From positions 55,109,667-55,173,666 of the forward strand of contig CM068586.1 in NCBI GenBank assembly GCA_035048485.1: a DNA stretch of 64,000 bases. The letters are read 5' to 3'. The first letter of the stretch is position 1, and every line of letters begins with the position of its first letter. A program made the position numbers and the translations under genes. Origin of the DNA: Pteria penguin (lineage: Eukaryota; Mollusca; Bivalvia; Pterioida; Pteriidae). Positions 1 through 13,013 of the stretch are shown here, in pieces. The notes beneath the pieces are model-generated. The model was given only the letters and a program-made list of their open reading frames with translations. It searched no databases and was not told the origin of the DNA.

Positions 1-3000
1 CGGATAGTAGAATATGAAGGACAAGCACATTTCATCTGATGTGGACAATCCACCCTACAAAATATAGTATAATTTACCTGCATCGATTCATAGTGCTATT
101 GAATTATGACGTCATAAATCCATTCACCCTTTCTTTCTTCCAATCTAAATACAGTCAAACTTGTCTATTAAGGTCAGCTAAGGGAAGAGTCAAAAGTGGC
201 CTTTATAGACAGGTTGCCTTTATACAGAGGTCTTTTATTTAGGAAAACATAGATTTTGGGAATTTAAAATGTGACTTTTATAGACAGGTGACCTCTTAAT
301 AGAGGTAGCCGCTAAGACAGGTTTTACTGTATAAGAATATACTACAAATACGAAAGTCATGGACACCTCCAGTTTACTTCTTATATTTTCTAACTACCTT
401 TGTTATATTGGTACGTGCAGTGGAGTCGTATTTACATTCTACGACGATAGCATCCCCAGATTGTAGCGTTCGGCGACGAGGAAAATGTCTATAGTCTTGA
501 AAGTCAAAATCATAATTTTCGTCATAAGCTAAAGGTTCAAGCTCAACGCCATGACGGTAGATTCTCGTCCGTATACCACGACCCAGCAGGTGGGCGTGTT
601 GGAGAACAGCGAACATATTAACACCTGCTTGTTGACTGGCCAGTCCCTGAAATAAAAAATCAAACAATTGAAGGTAATAAACCACACGCAAGTACATGTA
701 CATAATATATTATTAAACACCAGTTTTCATAAATTATATTACACAATTACCAATTTTACGGATTAATACATCTCAAAGGAATGTAAAATAGGAAAGTAAG
801 TGGTGTCAAATGAAGAACAAATAAATAAGTCTTCAGGGACACACAGAGCGAATAAAAATAATTACATTAATAGACATCGAGTAGTAAACGAGCATTTCCT
901 ACGGAGCAAGAAAACAATACCTTGTTCAAACATGTTTCTGTACAGAATCCAGTAGAGCGGAAGTCTTTGACATTAGGGGGAATGACCTGCCACTTATTAG
1001 TCAGCACTCCGGTAACTAAGATACCAGCATCATGTTGTCTTAGCGTTGGTGTGAAATACATTCTTATTCCTGAGCTGTCCACATAGTCTGAATATGTATG
1101 ATAAATGTAAGAATTTATAATCATAAATATTAATTCGTAATTTTTTTATCAAATAGATGCGGGCATTATTTCGGACAAGAAATTTTTTTTATACTGCAGC
1201 CTGATTTCATTCAGATTTTCACCTGACCAGATAACCTATCGTAGCAAAGGAAATTAATGAATTCAAAATGATACTAGTTTATGCATTAAACGGTAAATAC
1301 GAGTGAGAAAGGACAAAAAAGTAGGTTATTATTCATCTACTTTTGTTGAGTTTATCATCATCGTCATCATCATCATCATCATCATCATTATTTTTATCAT
1401 TATTATTATCATTTATTTATTTATTATTATTCATTTTTGAATTGTCTATTCAAATAAATGCAAATCAACGAAAAGGAGACAAAATCTTTATTTACCGCTT
1501 TTCAGTCCAGGATTATTATAATGTGTCTCCATAAATATTATATCAGTGTCTTCTCCTATCGGCATCCCGACATCATTTGGGAAGACGAAATCCTAAAATG
1601 AACAGAAAAAAAGATGGTGTGTTTTAGTTTTGTTCATGTTTACATATTGATATTATCATAAAGGAATAAAAGAGAGAACTTGTATACAAACGTGATCAAA
1701 ATTTAATCTTAGCTATTCAGCTAAGAATTTTAATATATAAAATCGAATTATATCTATTCATATATTGAACTCTCGGCTTCAATTTTCATAATTTAGTGTA
1801 CTGTAAATCGCTTTTCCGGTTGGTAAGTTCAACAATGTCAGTATGTCTCATGACGTCACGCGATCACAACTCTCAACAAAGGCCGATTTGGTCAGTTCCA
1901 GCAATTCTGGAATTTGACTTTCATTCTAAAATGTGGGTGTTTTGTTACACAGGAAAACATGATGGCTACACGCACAACTGACGGATTTAGTTTTATTGCA
2001 ATGCTTTGAAAAAAACAATCCCATCATCAGTTATTGACATTGATAATCAAAATACAAATAAAAGATAATGGCTAAATGGCAGAATATAGATGTCTCAAAA
2101 ATAATAATGAGATTATAGTAATAATGATATTATCGCAGTATAACTTCAAAATAATGACTGACTGCAACTATTCCCTGAAAATCGGTATAGAATTAATAGA
2201 TACAAAAAGCCCCCTTAAATAGTGTATAAATATAACCTCTCCTCCTGTTGCCCATGCGAAGAACGTTTTACTACATCTCTGGAGAACGGTACCATAATCA
2301 TAGTCCGAACATTTAAATTCATAGCCTATATACTGGGCTGGTACGGCAGGACATTTGTAGAGAACAATGTGGTGAACAAGCGGTACATGTCCTTTCTGAA
2401 CGACAGGTTCAAACTGTGAATAATATATAGCATTCTGTGTATCATGTATAACCAGAATGTATTGAGTTTATAATAAAAGATACATTTCAGCAGGACTGAA
2501 TGATGAACAACTAACTGTTCTGTTTGTTTGCTATATTTAAAACATAATATCAGGACAAATGTTATAATCATTTAAAAAAAAGAAAACAATTTAAAGAAAA
2601 TTATTAACCATGCAATAACATATCAAATGTACACAATAAATCAATATCATACAAAAACAGTACGATTGATAGAATATCTACTTTTGAGTGAACAATAAAA
2701 TGAATCATAACTGATCAAGTACAATGTATAAGATTACATGCAGCATTCACTCTCGGTATCAACGTGACAGGTGTAAGAACATCTCATAACCGACAAGTAC
2801 ATTATGATAATGGTACTTCCTTGGAATAATACCAACAATGATGTCTTGCTCTATTGCATAATACATCATAACAATACTCATTCCTAATGCAGTTATAATA
2901 CCGACTTTAGACGGTCAATAGAAGCGACAATCGTCATTCAGTTTGGTACGATTTTCCGGTTTACGCCCCACCCTCCCACTCACCGTAAAAGAAGAAAATT

Positions 3001-6000
3001 CAAGGAAAATAAATTTATAAATTATTGAATAATATTTCATACAATCCGAATAGATCAATAGACCGGTGTGCGGATTTTCCGGGTAAATATCCGCTTCCAT
3101 GCAGTGTTTATCATGCTGACATGTTGTGATCTATGGTCAGAGAGACAAATATTATATTATGAAAAGAGGAACGGCGGGAAATACATTTGCATTCGACCTT
3201 TTAACCTTTCAGTTTTGATAAACACACAATACCATTAACATCATCTCCTTTTTAATTGTTGAGTAATTGTACCCACCTTCACGATATGATGTTTTGTTTT
3301 TATATCAGCCAAAGAATACACTCTACATAAGTATGTTGTATCAGCTGCTGGCACGTGGTACTGAAAGCCATCCAAAAATAGACAAGTGAATATTTTCTTA
3401 TATAGAAAATATGATTGTCTATTACATGTATTTGTATTATTAATTATTATTCCTTTAATAATACGACGTCATATTGTCTGAAATACTAAGATACCTGTGC
3501 TGTGTCATTGTGACATTCAAAATTTCTAATATGATTTTAACAGTTTCTTTTCTATTGTAAACATTATTTTTCCTAATTTTCTATTTGTTCTATATCTCAG
3601 GCTCTAAAAATCCAGAGCTATTTCCTTTACTCAAAATATAAACATGCATATCAAATCAAATGCAAATCAAAATTCTTGTAATGAAATTTCGGAATTAGTA
3701 TCGAAATTAGCACAGAAAAATAAGAGATATGTACATACGTTGTCATTGAAAAAGTCCATGGTTTTGATGTCACTGGGCATAGTTGGGGGTGTTAACATTG
3801 TTAGCAGCATCAGACTTTTGGCTCCACGATGGATTGTTCCATGATAAGAAATGGAATCGTCCGAGTGTGGATCATGTGGGCTGTATGAGTAGATAACCCG
3901 GATGGTGTCATTCTAAATATAGAACACAGCAATATAAAACAGTTTAAGCAATTATGTAAGTTAGACATGTCTATGGTATATTATTTGTATATATGACATG
4001 GCCATAGGAACCAGGGGAACAAGGGAAGATTGAAGGATCCTTCTGTAGTTGCATGGGATCTCGATTCTTAATGTCTCAACCGAAAGACATGACATCGACC
4101 ACCCAAAAGCGGGACTCGAACCTGGGGCCTCTAGATCACGAGTCAAGCATTTAACCGATTGTGTTACTCCGGATCTACAAATGCACTGATAAATAATAAC
4201 ACTACCATGGAAACAATATAAACACATGCACAATAGAATAGACTGAAGTACGATAAAATAGAATGTAATACGATAAAATCACTGGAATAAATAATAAATA
4301 AATAAGTGAAAATAAGTGAAAAAATAATAAATTAAAAAAAAATCAATAACTTAATGAATAAATAAATGCAACCAGAAACAAAACTCGTAAAGTAATAATA
4401 ATAATAAAAGCGCATACGCGCAAAAACGGGACTCGAACCCGGAGTTTCTCGATCACGAGTGAATCATTTAAGCGATTGTTTTACTCCGGATCTACAAGTG
4501 TACTGATACAGAAAAACTTTACCATGGAAACAATAAAAATCAATATAAACACGTGCACAATAGAATAGACTGAAGTACGATAAAATAGAATGAAATACGA
4601 TAAAATCAGTGGAATAAATAATAAATAAATAAAAAATAATCAATAAACAAATGAATAAATAAATGCAACCAGAAACAAAACCTGTAAAGTAATAATAATA
4701 TTAAAAGCGCATGCGTGCAAAGGAAAATTACTCAAACTGAATGAGTTCTCAAAAAACAGAACAGAACAAAAAAAAAATTTAACCAAAACTGAGGTGTTTG
4801 AGAACTAAATATACATGAATGTTATAAATGTGTTATTCTTAATCCATTTTAATATATATCATCTCTCTCATTCGGAACAACCTCGCCCTTTACTTGTACC
4901 TACGTAAAAAGACTCGGACGTCACTCGGTGGAATGACTTACATCGATTCCATGCATCAATCGGTTTCCGGCATTGTACTCAGTAATATATCAGCGATGTA
5001 AAATGTAATCCAGTACACAATCTATGTCATCTAGGTCAAGGAAAGTAATGAAAGATGCAACAGTTCGGGATTAATGTTAAATTTAAGTCCGTTGAATTGT
5101 GAAAGTCTTCTACCGTCTTTATTACACGCCAAGCACTGACCTATTTGTCTGGTACACATGCGAGCGTCTATAACTACAGGTACTATTTTTAAATAATGGC
5201 TACGAGCTTTTTTACGCAGGAAAAGGTCGAGGATGTCCGAATGCCGTCTCTCTGTTTTGATCATGTACACATAATCTGCATTTATTCATGTTTTGATGTT
5301 TGTCTTTCACATATTCACATTAATTTGCATTGCATGAACTGAATTTTTATTATTTCGTTCGAACATTTTCTAATCTTGATGCAAATAAAATCATATGGTT
5401 ACTTTGCTAATAAACTATTACAATTATTGGGAGTTGTGAATTATTTCGATTTTTTTTTTTTTTTTTTTTTTTTTGTTAGATTTCCAAAATTCATATAGAC
5501 TAGGTAATTTAAAAAAATCCTCCAAACAGATAAAATAAATTTCGTGTACTAATTATCTTTTAATTGCAAGTGTTTCATGTCCCATTACATGCAAAATCTA
5601 GATTAATTGATATATTCTTCTTCTTCTTCCAATACGAAGTGTACTCAAAAGTTGAGCGTTATACTTCATGATTCTCACCGTAATTTTTAAATCTTCCTGA
5701 TCACAGGTGTCTAGTTTCCTGACCATTTTCAGAATGGTGCCGAAATTGTTTTCCTCCCCGTGCAATAAGATCCAGTCCTGTGACGTGTCCACTGCAGGCA
5801 GATAATGCCCTTCAGAATGACGATCCTGTATAATTCTAACAATTAATACAAAAGTTAAAAAAAAAAAAAAAAAAAAACAGGATATAAAATGATATTTTTT
5901 TTCTGAATGTAAGTCTATTTTAACATTAGTCCCAATAGTCTTTTTTTTTTTTTTTGGTTTTTTTTTGTTTTTTTTTTTTTTTGTTGGGTTTTTTTTTTTT

Positions 6001-6962
6001 TTTTTTTTTTTGTTAAAATAAACGGTATATTAAAATCGGAAAACAATGCGACGTTTAAGATATAATGGTTTATTGCCGATGTAAAAAAGGAAATTATTAA
6101 AAGTGTTAAGTATTCTTATAAATGGGGTCTCAAAATTTCGGAGTGACAAAGGACTTCGGCTTTCAACTTGTCATTGAAAGAAAGGACACCGGCGATCCGC
6201 AAAAGGTGTTCGAACCCGCTTCCAACTGTGCTATCTCGGCTCCTCTTGCAGTATACAGCGTGTGATAAAAATCATAAATAATAGTGAATGATAAAACTCA
6301 TATTGTAAAACCTAATTTATTATTGTTTTACGTCATATACGATTATTTCACGTATATGGTGATGGCATCTGCCTGTTGAACTACATAGAAACTTTTTCAT
6401 CTGCGACAGACCCTCCTGGAGCATTAAGGAATCTTTTACATGCTACCCCTACCGTGACACGGGACCTCGGCGTTTACTGTCTCACCCAAAAGAGATTACT
6501 TCTGACTTCCCATGGCTGGACTCGAACCCAGGATATCTAATTCACAAACCGGTTTCATCTAAAACTTTAACATTCAAACAATTGATTCTAAAAATTTGAT
6601 TGTGTATTTATAAATCCTAGTGGGATGGATCCATCAAAACAACCTTGGTGATAAAAATCAAGTTAAAAACGAACCTTAAAATGGGTCACTCCGTCCTTGA
6701 CCCAGCCTATAACGATGTCAGCAGGGAACATATTTCCGTTGTGAGACAACCCCAATCCCACATATCCTCTTGCTCGTACGTGCGTTTCGAATGTGATGTG
6801 GGAATTGTTAAACTTCCAATACAATATGTAGTTTCCATCCGGGTCCAATACCTTATGAAAAGGAAATATTTCGCTAGGCGACGGATTTGGTCGGTGAACT
6901 GCCGGCACACCGCTCACTACGACTAGAGTCGACAGAAACACGATGAGGACTGCATGTAGCAT
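1..6962 (-). CDS. MOXD1: MOXD1/DBH-like copper-dependent monooxygenase, 3'-truncated by the window edge
   Basis: Nine exons read in phase on the minus strand: 6962-6675, 5825-5679, 3912-3739, 3360-3277, 2413-2237, 1592-1496, 1087-921, 646-398 and 54-1, about 479 residues; known MOXD1 proteins are near 610, so the C-terminus lies off the left edge. The start gives a signal peptide (MLHAVLIVFLSTLVVVSG). Exons 1-3 form a DOMON domain (DPDGNYILYWKF, GYVGLGLSHNG, GWVKDG). The catalytic core follows. CuH ligands are the HH of GHVPLVHHIVLYKC (exon 5) and the His of METHYNNP (exon 6). CuM ligands are HxH in VLQHAHLLGRG (exon 8) and Met in SDEMCLSF (exon 9). All six expected ligands are therefore present. 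Family role: ascorbate- and O2-dependent hydroxylation in the secretory pathway; substrate unknown. A dopamine or tyramine beta-hydroxylase is the alternative, but the DOMON-plus-core sequence reads closer to MOXD1. Every junction is GT-AG. Confidence 0.92.
1357..1430. repeat. (ATC/ATT)n trinucleotide microsatellite
   Basis: A run of ATC triplets grades into TTA/TTT-rich sequence in the intron between exons 6 and 7 of the monooxygenase. The serine-rich frame it opens on the plus strand is an artefact. Confidence 0.85.
4100..4740 (-). repeat. Tandem pair of tRNA-derived SINE units
   Basis: Two copies of a ~317-bp unit lie head to tail; for example, the ACCATGGAAACAAT motif recurs at 4204 and 4521. 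On the minus strand each copy carries a Pol III B box of the form GGTTCGAGTCCC (near 4115-4126 and 4430-4440), preceded by a tRNA-like A-box region, and is followed by an AAATA-rich tail. They lie in the intron between monooxygenase exons 2 and 3. Confidence 0.7.
5448..6012. repeat. Homopolymer T/A tracts around monooxygenase exon 2
   Basis: Poly-T at about 5450-5475, poly-A near 5860-5877 and a long interrupted poly-T at 5941-6011 flank exon 2. On the coding strand the last is poly-A. These are probably SINE tails or simple slippage tracts. Confidence 0.7.
6320..6550 (-). repeat. tRNA-derived SINE, minus strand, diverged
   Basis: On the minus strand a B-box-like GGTTCGAGTCC is followed by the family's body, ending in a TACGTGAAATAAT-type tail (plus-strand ATTATTTCACGTA near 6342-6356). 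The same body occurs at 9540, 25678 and 57955. A second tRNA-like B box (complement of TTCGAACCC) sits at about 6210. Both are in monooxygenase intron 1. Confidence 0.6.
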
Positions 6963-7936
6963 GGTGATGGTTCTTCAACAGACTTAAGCTGCCGAGTAAC
7001 GAAGAAGTGCAAACTACATGTATATATAGATATTATTTGTGTTGACATAACTTCGTATCGTTGTAATATACCCTGGAACAAACATAAGTCATCACCACAT
7101 GATCGTCAGCTCATCGAAAGCCATTATGAAATTCGACCCAATTCGTACTTCAGTGTATAGTATTTTTATCTTTCAGGGTTGGCGCACCGGTGACGTTTGG
7201 GTAAAAAGTAGCACGAGAAGGCGCATCTAAAATTATGAAGTGAATTTCCAAGGCAGACCTAGGGGAAAAGGGGGAGGGGTATTGCAGCCTGCCATGACTA
7301 ATGTTTTGCACTATTCGGTCCGGAGGAAAGGGGATTGTTGTCTTACAAATGGTCCAAAATGACCCTCTGTTTGTAAAATTTTCCGAAAAAAGACGGAAGG
7401 GGTCTAAATCCAACAATTAATTTTCAGGTTTAAAATGGCTTCGTAACCGCAGCACAATCGAATATTTTGTAATGTCGTTTTTCCGTGTATATTCTACCAT
7501 TATCATGTTTTGTGTGCATGTCCTTGATGACTTTTGTCATACAGCTTTGTCAGATGTCTTCAGTTTTCTCTTCAACATTTTTATGTTTAAAATGTGGTTT
7601 GCGATCGCTTTGTCTATGCCAGCTTTGATTTAACTGCCTTCGCAGGCGACACAAGTGTCCTGGTTAGTGTGTCTAATTCTTGTAGTAAGAGGAAGTGCGA
7701 AGAGGCGCGCCTGAAATGCAGACAATCGGCGCGGAACTCCTTGTGATTCTGAGGAACTCCTCATAATTTTTAAAAGGTACTAAACGAGAATGAGGAATGA
7801 GTTCAAGATCTGTAGTGTTCAACCTTTTTGAGTCGTCTATGCGGCTAATCGACGATTATTTAGGGAAATGCCAGTCTGCAAATACATGCTTTAACGGTTT
7901 CTGATTAAAAACAAAAACATAAAATATCCACATCAA
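6963..7936. other. Upstream region of the monooxygenase gene; no gene seen
   Basis: Holds the presumed promoter of the monooxygenase (a TATATATAGAT stretch lies near 7021-7031, too generic to call a TATA box). A fragment at about 7470-7600 resembles the 3' tail repeat found at 44.97, 52.5, 53.7, 56.1, 58.8 and 60.8 kb (GTCCTTGATGACTTTTGTCA and GTCAGATGTCTTC motifs). I see no convincing exon. Confidence 0.5.
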
Positions 7937-8172
<236 letters not shown>

Positions 8173-8538
8173 GAATAATAAACAATCTATAACAACAAAA
8201 ACCCTACAACCACAATAACGAAAAAAAAAAAAAACAAAGCTATAAACATCTCCCCCTTCTTCAATAAATAATAAATTTTACAAATTTGAAGTATTCCTGT
8301 CTGATGATTGATATTCTGATTGATTGTTCACATAAAAATAATTTACACAGAGATATTTTCTCACGGTTATACTGCCATATGATGTTTTTAGCTATTTGAA
8401 TTTTCAAATCCATTTCTTAGAGTTTGTTACACCTCATGATCGAAAACACGTACACATACACGTATATTCTGCCAGATGTTACTCGTGCCACGATCACCAA
8501 ACATTGATTTGAGAGACTATTTATATATACTTCTTTTT

Positions 8539-8542
<4 letters not shown>

Positions 8543-8588
<46 letters not shown>
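8543..8588. repeat. (GA)n microsatellite
   Basis: Pure GA dinucleotide run of about 23 units. Confidence 0.95.
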
Positions 8589-8590
<2 letters not shown>

Positions 8591-8845
8591 AAATATCAGC
8601 GTATAAAGCTTTGAAACAGTCATATTACAGTTGTAGTAATTTTCAAAGAATGCGGACGGATCACTAAAGAGAAAATTTACAAGAATTTACACCTTTAATC
8701 GCAAATTACATGGAGCTACAAAGGGCTTCAAATCTCCCTTTTCACAGCAAGGCTCAGCGTTGGGCCCGCTTGGGACATAATTTCATGCCAACCCCCAAAC
8801 CCCCCTTTGGAACTGGATCAGCTCCTTGTAAATTATATCATTACA

Positions 8846-8922
8846 CACACATACAGTCTCACACACAGTCACACACTCAGACACACACACACACCCCCCC
8901 CACACACACACACATACACACA

Positions 8923-8960
<38 letters not shown>
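8846..8960. repeat. (CA)n-(CT)n compound microsatellite
   Basis: An imperfect CA run to about 8924 is followed by a CT run to about 8960. The Thr/His and Ser/Leu frames over it are spurious. Confidence 0.95.
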
Positions 8961-8962
<2 letters not shown>

Positions 8963-9539
8963 GTGCGCTCAATGCCATCACGCCTCATTGTTTGAGCTCT
9001 CGATATATTACTTCGGTAGAAAGTTAAAATTATTTCAGGACGTTGTTACCGAAGTCCCATGAACGAATCCTTCTTTGCAAAACAAGGACCAATCCATACA
9101 AATTTTAGTCATATTGAATTTAAAAGTAAACTACAAATACTTGCTTTCATAGTAATGTTGGTCAAAGAATCTAAAGTGTAATAATTATAGATTAATGTAT
9201 TCTGGGATATATTAAAACGTGACAGGGTCTACAAAATACCTTCAACCTTGTCGGCCTAGTGGAGAACCCTTTACTTCGATTTGAATTTTGCACCAAAGGT
9301 CACGATTTCAAATCCAAGGAGAATAACAAACATCTCATTGCCGGATTTAGAGGGGAACCAAGTTATTCTTGTCGTTGATTTAAATCATAAGAATTATCTT
9401 TTACAATGCACTGAAAAAAAAAAGTTTTAAGTGGTTCACACCTTTTATAAAGTATGCTACACATGAATTGATATGTATATTTATATATTTATGATAATAT
9501 GACGACTTTGACCATGCCGATATACTTATAATAGAAAAC

Positions 9540-9945
9540 CGGTGTAACTCAGCGGATGAGGTGTTCTTCTTATGAACGAAAGGTCCCGGGTTCGATTCCC
9601 GCCGTGGACACCCGATGTTTTGTCTTTCGAATGAGGAAATAAAAACCGAGGTCCAGTGTTACGGTAGACGTGACATGTAAAAGATCCCTCACTGATTCGG
9701 GTGTGTTCGTTGCAAAGGTAAACATTTCTATGCGACGCATCAGGCAGAAGCCGTTTAAATTTACCTTATGTGTACGTATTATATAACTGTTGTTTTATTT
9801 ACTTTAGGAGTATTGTATATACATGTATGTATACATATTTGTATATATGTTGCTAACCTATGAGTCGCATGGCTCAAGGTAATAAAGAACTTGAACTTAA
9901 ACACCATATACGTGAAATAATCGTGGAGTGACGTGAAACAATAAT
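9540..9945 (+). repeat. tRNA-derived SINE with an internal insertion
   Basis: The A-box-like TAACTCAGCGGATGAGG and the B-box GGTTCGATTCC give a tRNA-like head at 9540-9611. The body (AAAAGATCCCTCACTGATTCGG, ATGCGACGCATCAGGCAG) matches the copy at 25678 and, inverted, the one at 57955. The tail motif ATACGTGAAATAATCGTGGA at about 9907 is separated from the body by about 120 bp of unrelated AT-rich sequence. No true tRNA is claimed: the anticodon arm does not form a good stem. Confidence 0.75.
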
Positions 9946-10442
9946 CAATGATACTTATATATATATAGATATTCACTGGTGTAATTATCACATGAATGCA
10001 CTGGGTGCATGTGTAATTAAAACAGTACATAGTTAAAAAAAAAATGTACCAGATGGCTGTTTAAGGGTATCACGTGGTATTACGCTGGCCGTCATCCTCG
10101 GTGAACTCGTGACAGCCCAGCATAATATCACGTGGATGCCCGACGTCACCGTTATATACTCCTCGCGCTCTGTGATGTTGTTTGTATATATTTCGTAATG
10201 TTCTGCTCTAAGAAATGGAATCACGACCAGTAACATATCTATAATATAAACACATGTAAATAATGTAGAAAATGTGCACCTATATCATAGTTTTAGTAGT
10301 ATTGATGTAAATATTCTATAGTTTTTATAAAATATATAGATCTATTATAGTTTGAGCGATGTGTACATAATGAAATATGAAATAAAATGTTTTTCCTGGT
10401 TTGTCAATAAATGTTATTTCAGCGAAATATAGATAGATAGAT

Positions 10443-10514
<72 letters not shown>

Positions 10515-11517
10515 CAATATTATTCCTACTGAGTTATCGATCTTTGTTATGTTAATTTCCCCTATCAAATTTGTATATGCCAGAATATTTTTTTCCAAAT
10601 ATTTCAAACTTCGTATCATACTGTACGTACAAGATAACATATCACAGAGCGTATAGGTTTTTGGCTGTAGCTTAATTATGAATAAGTAAAAAGTAATTGT
10701 CATTTACGGTCTGTGGAGGCAGATGTCTTAATTGACCAAAGATTTCTTTAGATCTTACACTCCCTTTAAGCGAATTTGAATTTTTGCACGACTCAGTTAT
10801 TAAGGAGCCCAAAGCGAAATTTTACTCGATGGCAGCCAAGTGGTCGAAAATTTGTGGACCGAGTGCTTCCTGTAATTAATATCATTCACAAAGTTTCATC
10901 AAAATCACTACAAAAAAGGATAATCCACTACACAAAAACACATTCCGATGTACATTGTACCTCTACAGGAAAGGAGAACACATGCATTTTTAATTCTTTA
11001 ATTTTCTGTGCCCAAGAATAAAAAATAAGAAAGTGCGTATGCACAGCAAAACCACATACCTTACAAAAAAAAAGGTATAATTAACTGTCAAAGGTGAATA
11101 TTCATTGAAAAAGGTGTTCTTTACTAAAATCGTTAATACATAAAACTGACCAAGAGACCCACAACTACCCATTTGATGTCCTCTTAGTGTAGGTCAGTTA
11201 TCTTAACAATTCAACAATGGGACGACTTTTAAAATGTCGAAACTACATGTTGTGAAAATGATTCTACAACCTTAGCGCACCACCACCATCCCCCCCCCCT
11301 CTTTCCCTCCAAAAAATGAAGAGGGTTCTAAATTTAGGGATTCTTAATGCAGTTTTGCGTTTTAATAAGAATATAATATCATAACACTATAAAGCATAGG
11401 TCAGATGTCAATGCCACTAAAACAAAGTGACGGAAATGTAGCGAGTGCCGTATTAAATCTGTAAAATGGTAGATATAAAAGACTTATTCTTAAAAGTCAA
11501 AATATAACGCGTAGATT
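9946..11517. other. AT-rich intergenic stretch with a (GATA)n-(TA)n microsatellite
   Basis: A GATA run leads into a TA run at about 10429-10511. A minus-strand frame at 10236-10033 looks somewhat protein-like, but it has no supporting splice context or family match. Nothing else is supportable. Confidence 0.6.
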
Positions 11518-12190
11518 TTGAAAAGTAAGTAAAAGTCCAAAGTTATGGTAAAAGGCCATGACACCAAATGAAAGCTCTGATCTTGAGGAATCTTTGTGAA
11601 ATACGAAAACCCCATCTTTTATGATTCAAAAGATATAGACAATGTTAAAGTTTTGAAAAATAGGTTAGAGTCCAAGGCCAAGAGGCAGGTACCAAATGAA
11701 AGCTCTGATCTTGAGGAATCTATATCTGTAATCCCATCTTCTATGGTTCAAAAGATACAGCACAGGTTAATGTTTTGGAAAAAAAGAGTCAGTGCAAGGT
11801 CAAGATGAATAAAAGGCCGTGATACAAAATTTAAGCTCTCATCCTGAGGAATCCATGTGAAATATTAAGGTCCTGTCTCTTATAATTCAATGGATATAGC
11901 TCTGGTTAAAATTTCTAAAAAGTAGGTCAAAGTTGTAAGGTCACTAGGTGACTTTAGCAGTACTAAATAAAAGGACTGATCCCAATATTTACAATATGAA
12001 AGCCTTATCTCTCAAAGTTCAAAACATGTTGCCCAAAATACAGTTTATGAAAAGTAGGTCAAAGTTCATGGTCATTAGGTAAAAACCAATGCTATTGTAC
12101 TTAATGAAATCTATGATCCTGACGAATCTGTTGCAGAATGTAAATTCTGTAAAGCTCCATTTCCAATACTTTATGAGTTACAAACAAGAT
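11518..12190 (+). repeat. Diverged tandem repeat, about five units of ~125-135 bp
   Basis: Units start near 11518, 11653, 11773, 11921 and 12051. Each has an AGTAGGTCAAAGTTCAAGGTCA-like start, then ACCAAATGAAAGCTCTGAT, CTTGAGGAATC and TTCAAAAGATATAG motifs. The best pair is units 1 and 2 (GAAAGCTCTGATCTTGAGGA is identical). An open frame at 11596-11808 crosses two units and is not a gene. Confidence 0.75.
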
Positions 12191-13013
12191 TAAATTATTG
12201 TCTTTATGGAAGATGACCGAAAAGGTATGATAACAGCTCTCTGGACATTCTGTCCTAGCCAGCTAAAAATGTACAATAACTTAAACAGCGGCTCCTGGAT
12301 GCTGCAGATTTGTTTAATATAGGTGAATGTTGTCAGATTTCATTGTTTAACTTACAAGTCCAGTATATTATGAGTAAATAAATAATCGAATGTTTAATCT
12401 TCCTACAATTTTTTCAAAATTTGGTAGCATACATAATTCCATGGTCCTTACTGAATTTCTGTACTAAAACTGTATGCAATTCCATGATCCATACCATATT
12501 TTTTCCCGGCCTAAAAGGCAGACAGACATATGGATGACTTTAACACTGCAGTTCAAATAAAGCTCGTAAACCAGCATGTTTTCAAGCAGTATGGATCATA
12601 AGATTGACTTAATATACATCAAATGTTAATTGAAGAAAATCGGTCTTTATCTTTACTTGACTGATCGTCAAATGCCTGACATCACACTTTTTGGCAGACT
12701 TTTTCATCATGACATCATAAATAAATGACCCTCAAACATAAATTTAACTGTGATGTCACAAAGAAAACTATGTAATGGGTGTGGTTAAAGTTGGATCTGA
12801 CGATCCCTCCATTAACTTTTGGTTTACATTTGAGAAACACAAACTGGTATACAATGAAACTCCCGAATGTCCCCTTGTCATCCCTACCCTATCATTACCT
12901 ATGTGAACCAGGTCCATCACATACTAACTGCATATCACAGGCAATCTGCTGCATTAAATCAAAAACTCACAAATCATAGATTATTTAATTGCAAACATAA
13001 ATTCGTAAACACA
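12191..13013. other. Intergenic stretch downstream of the nuclease-like gene
   Basis: AT-rich, with no exon or repeat unit recognised. It should contain the 3' UTR of the minus-strand gene ending at 13014, but I see no AATAAA on that strand close to the stop. Confidence 0.5.

Noticed and set aside
5031..5270. 79-codon minus-strand frame between monooxygenase exons 2 and 3
   Set aside because: Exons 2 and 3 join in phase to give a continuous, family-typical sequence without it; it looks like an intronic chance frame or old repeat.
9540..9611. True tRNA gene
   Set aside because: A and B boxes are present, but the anticodon arm does not fold well and the same sequence continues into a SINE body shared with three other copies.
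10033..10236. 67-codon minus-strand frame with protein-like composition
   Set aside because: No recognisable family, no good splice context and no related copy in the window.
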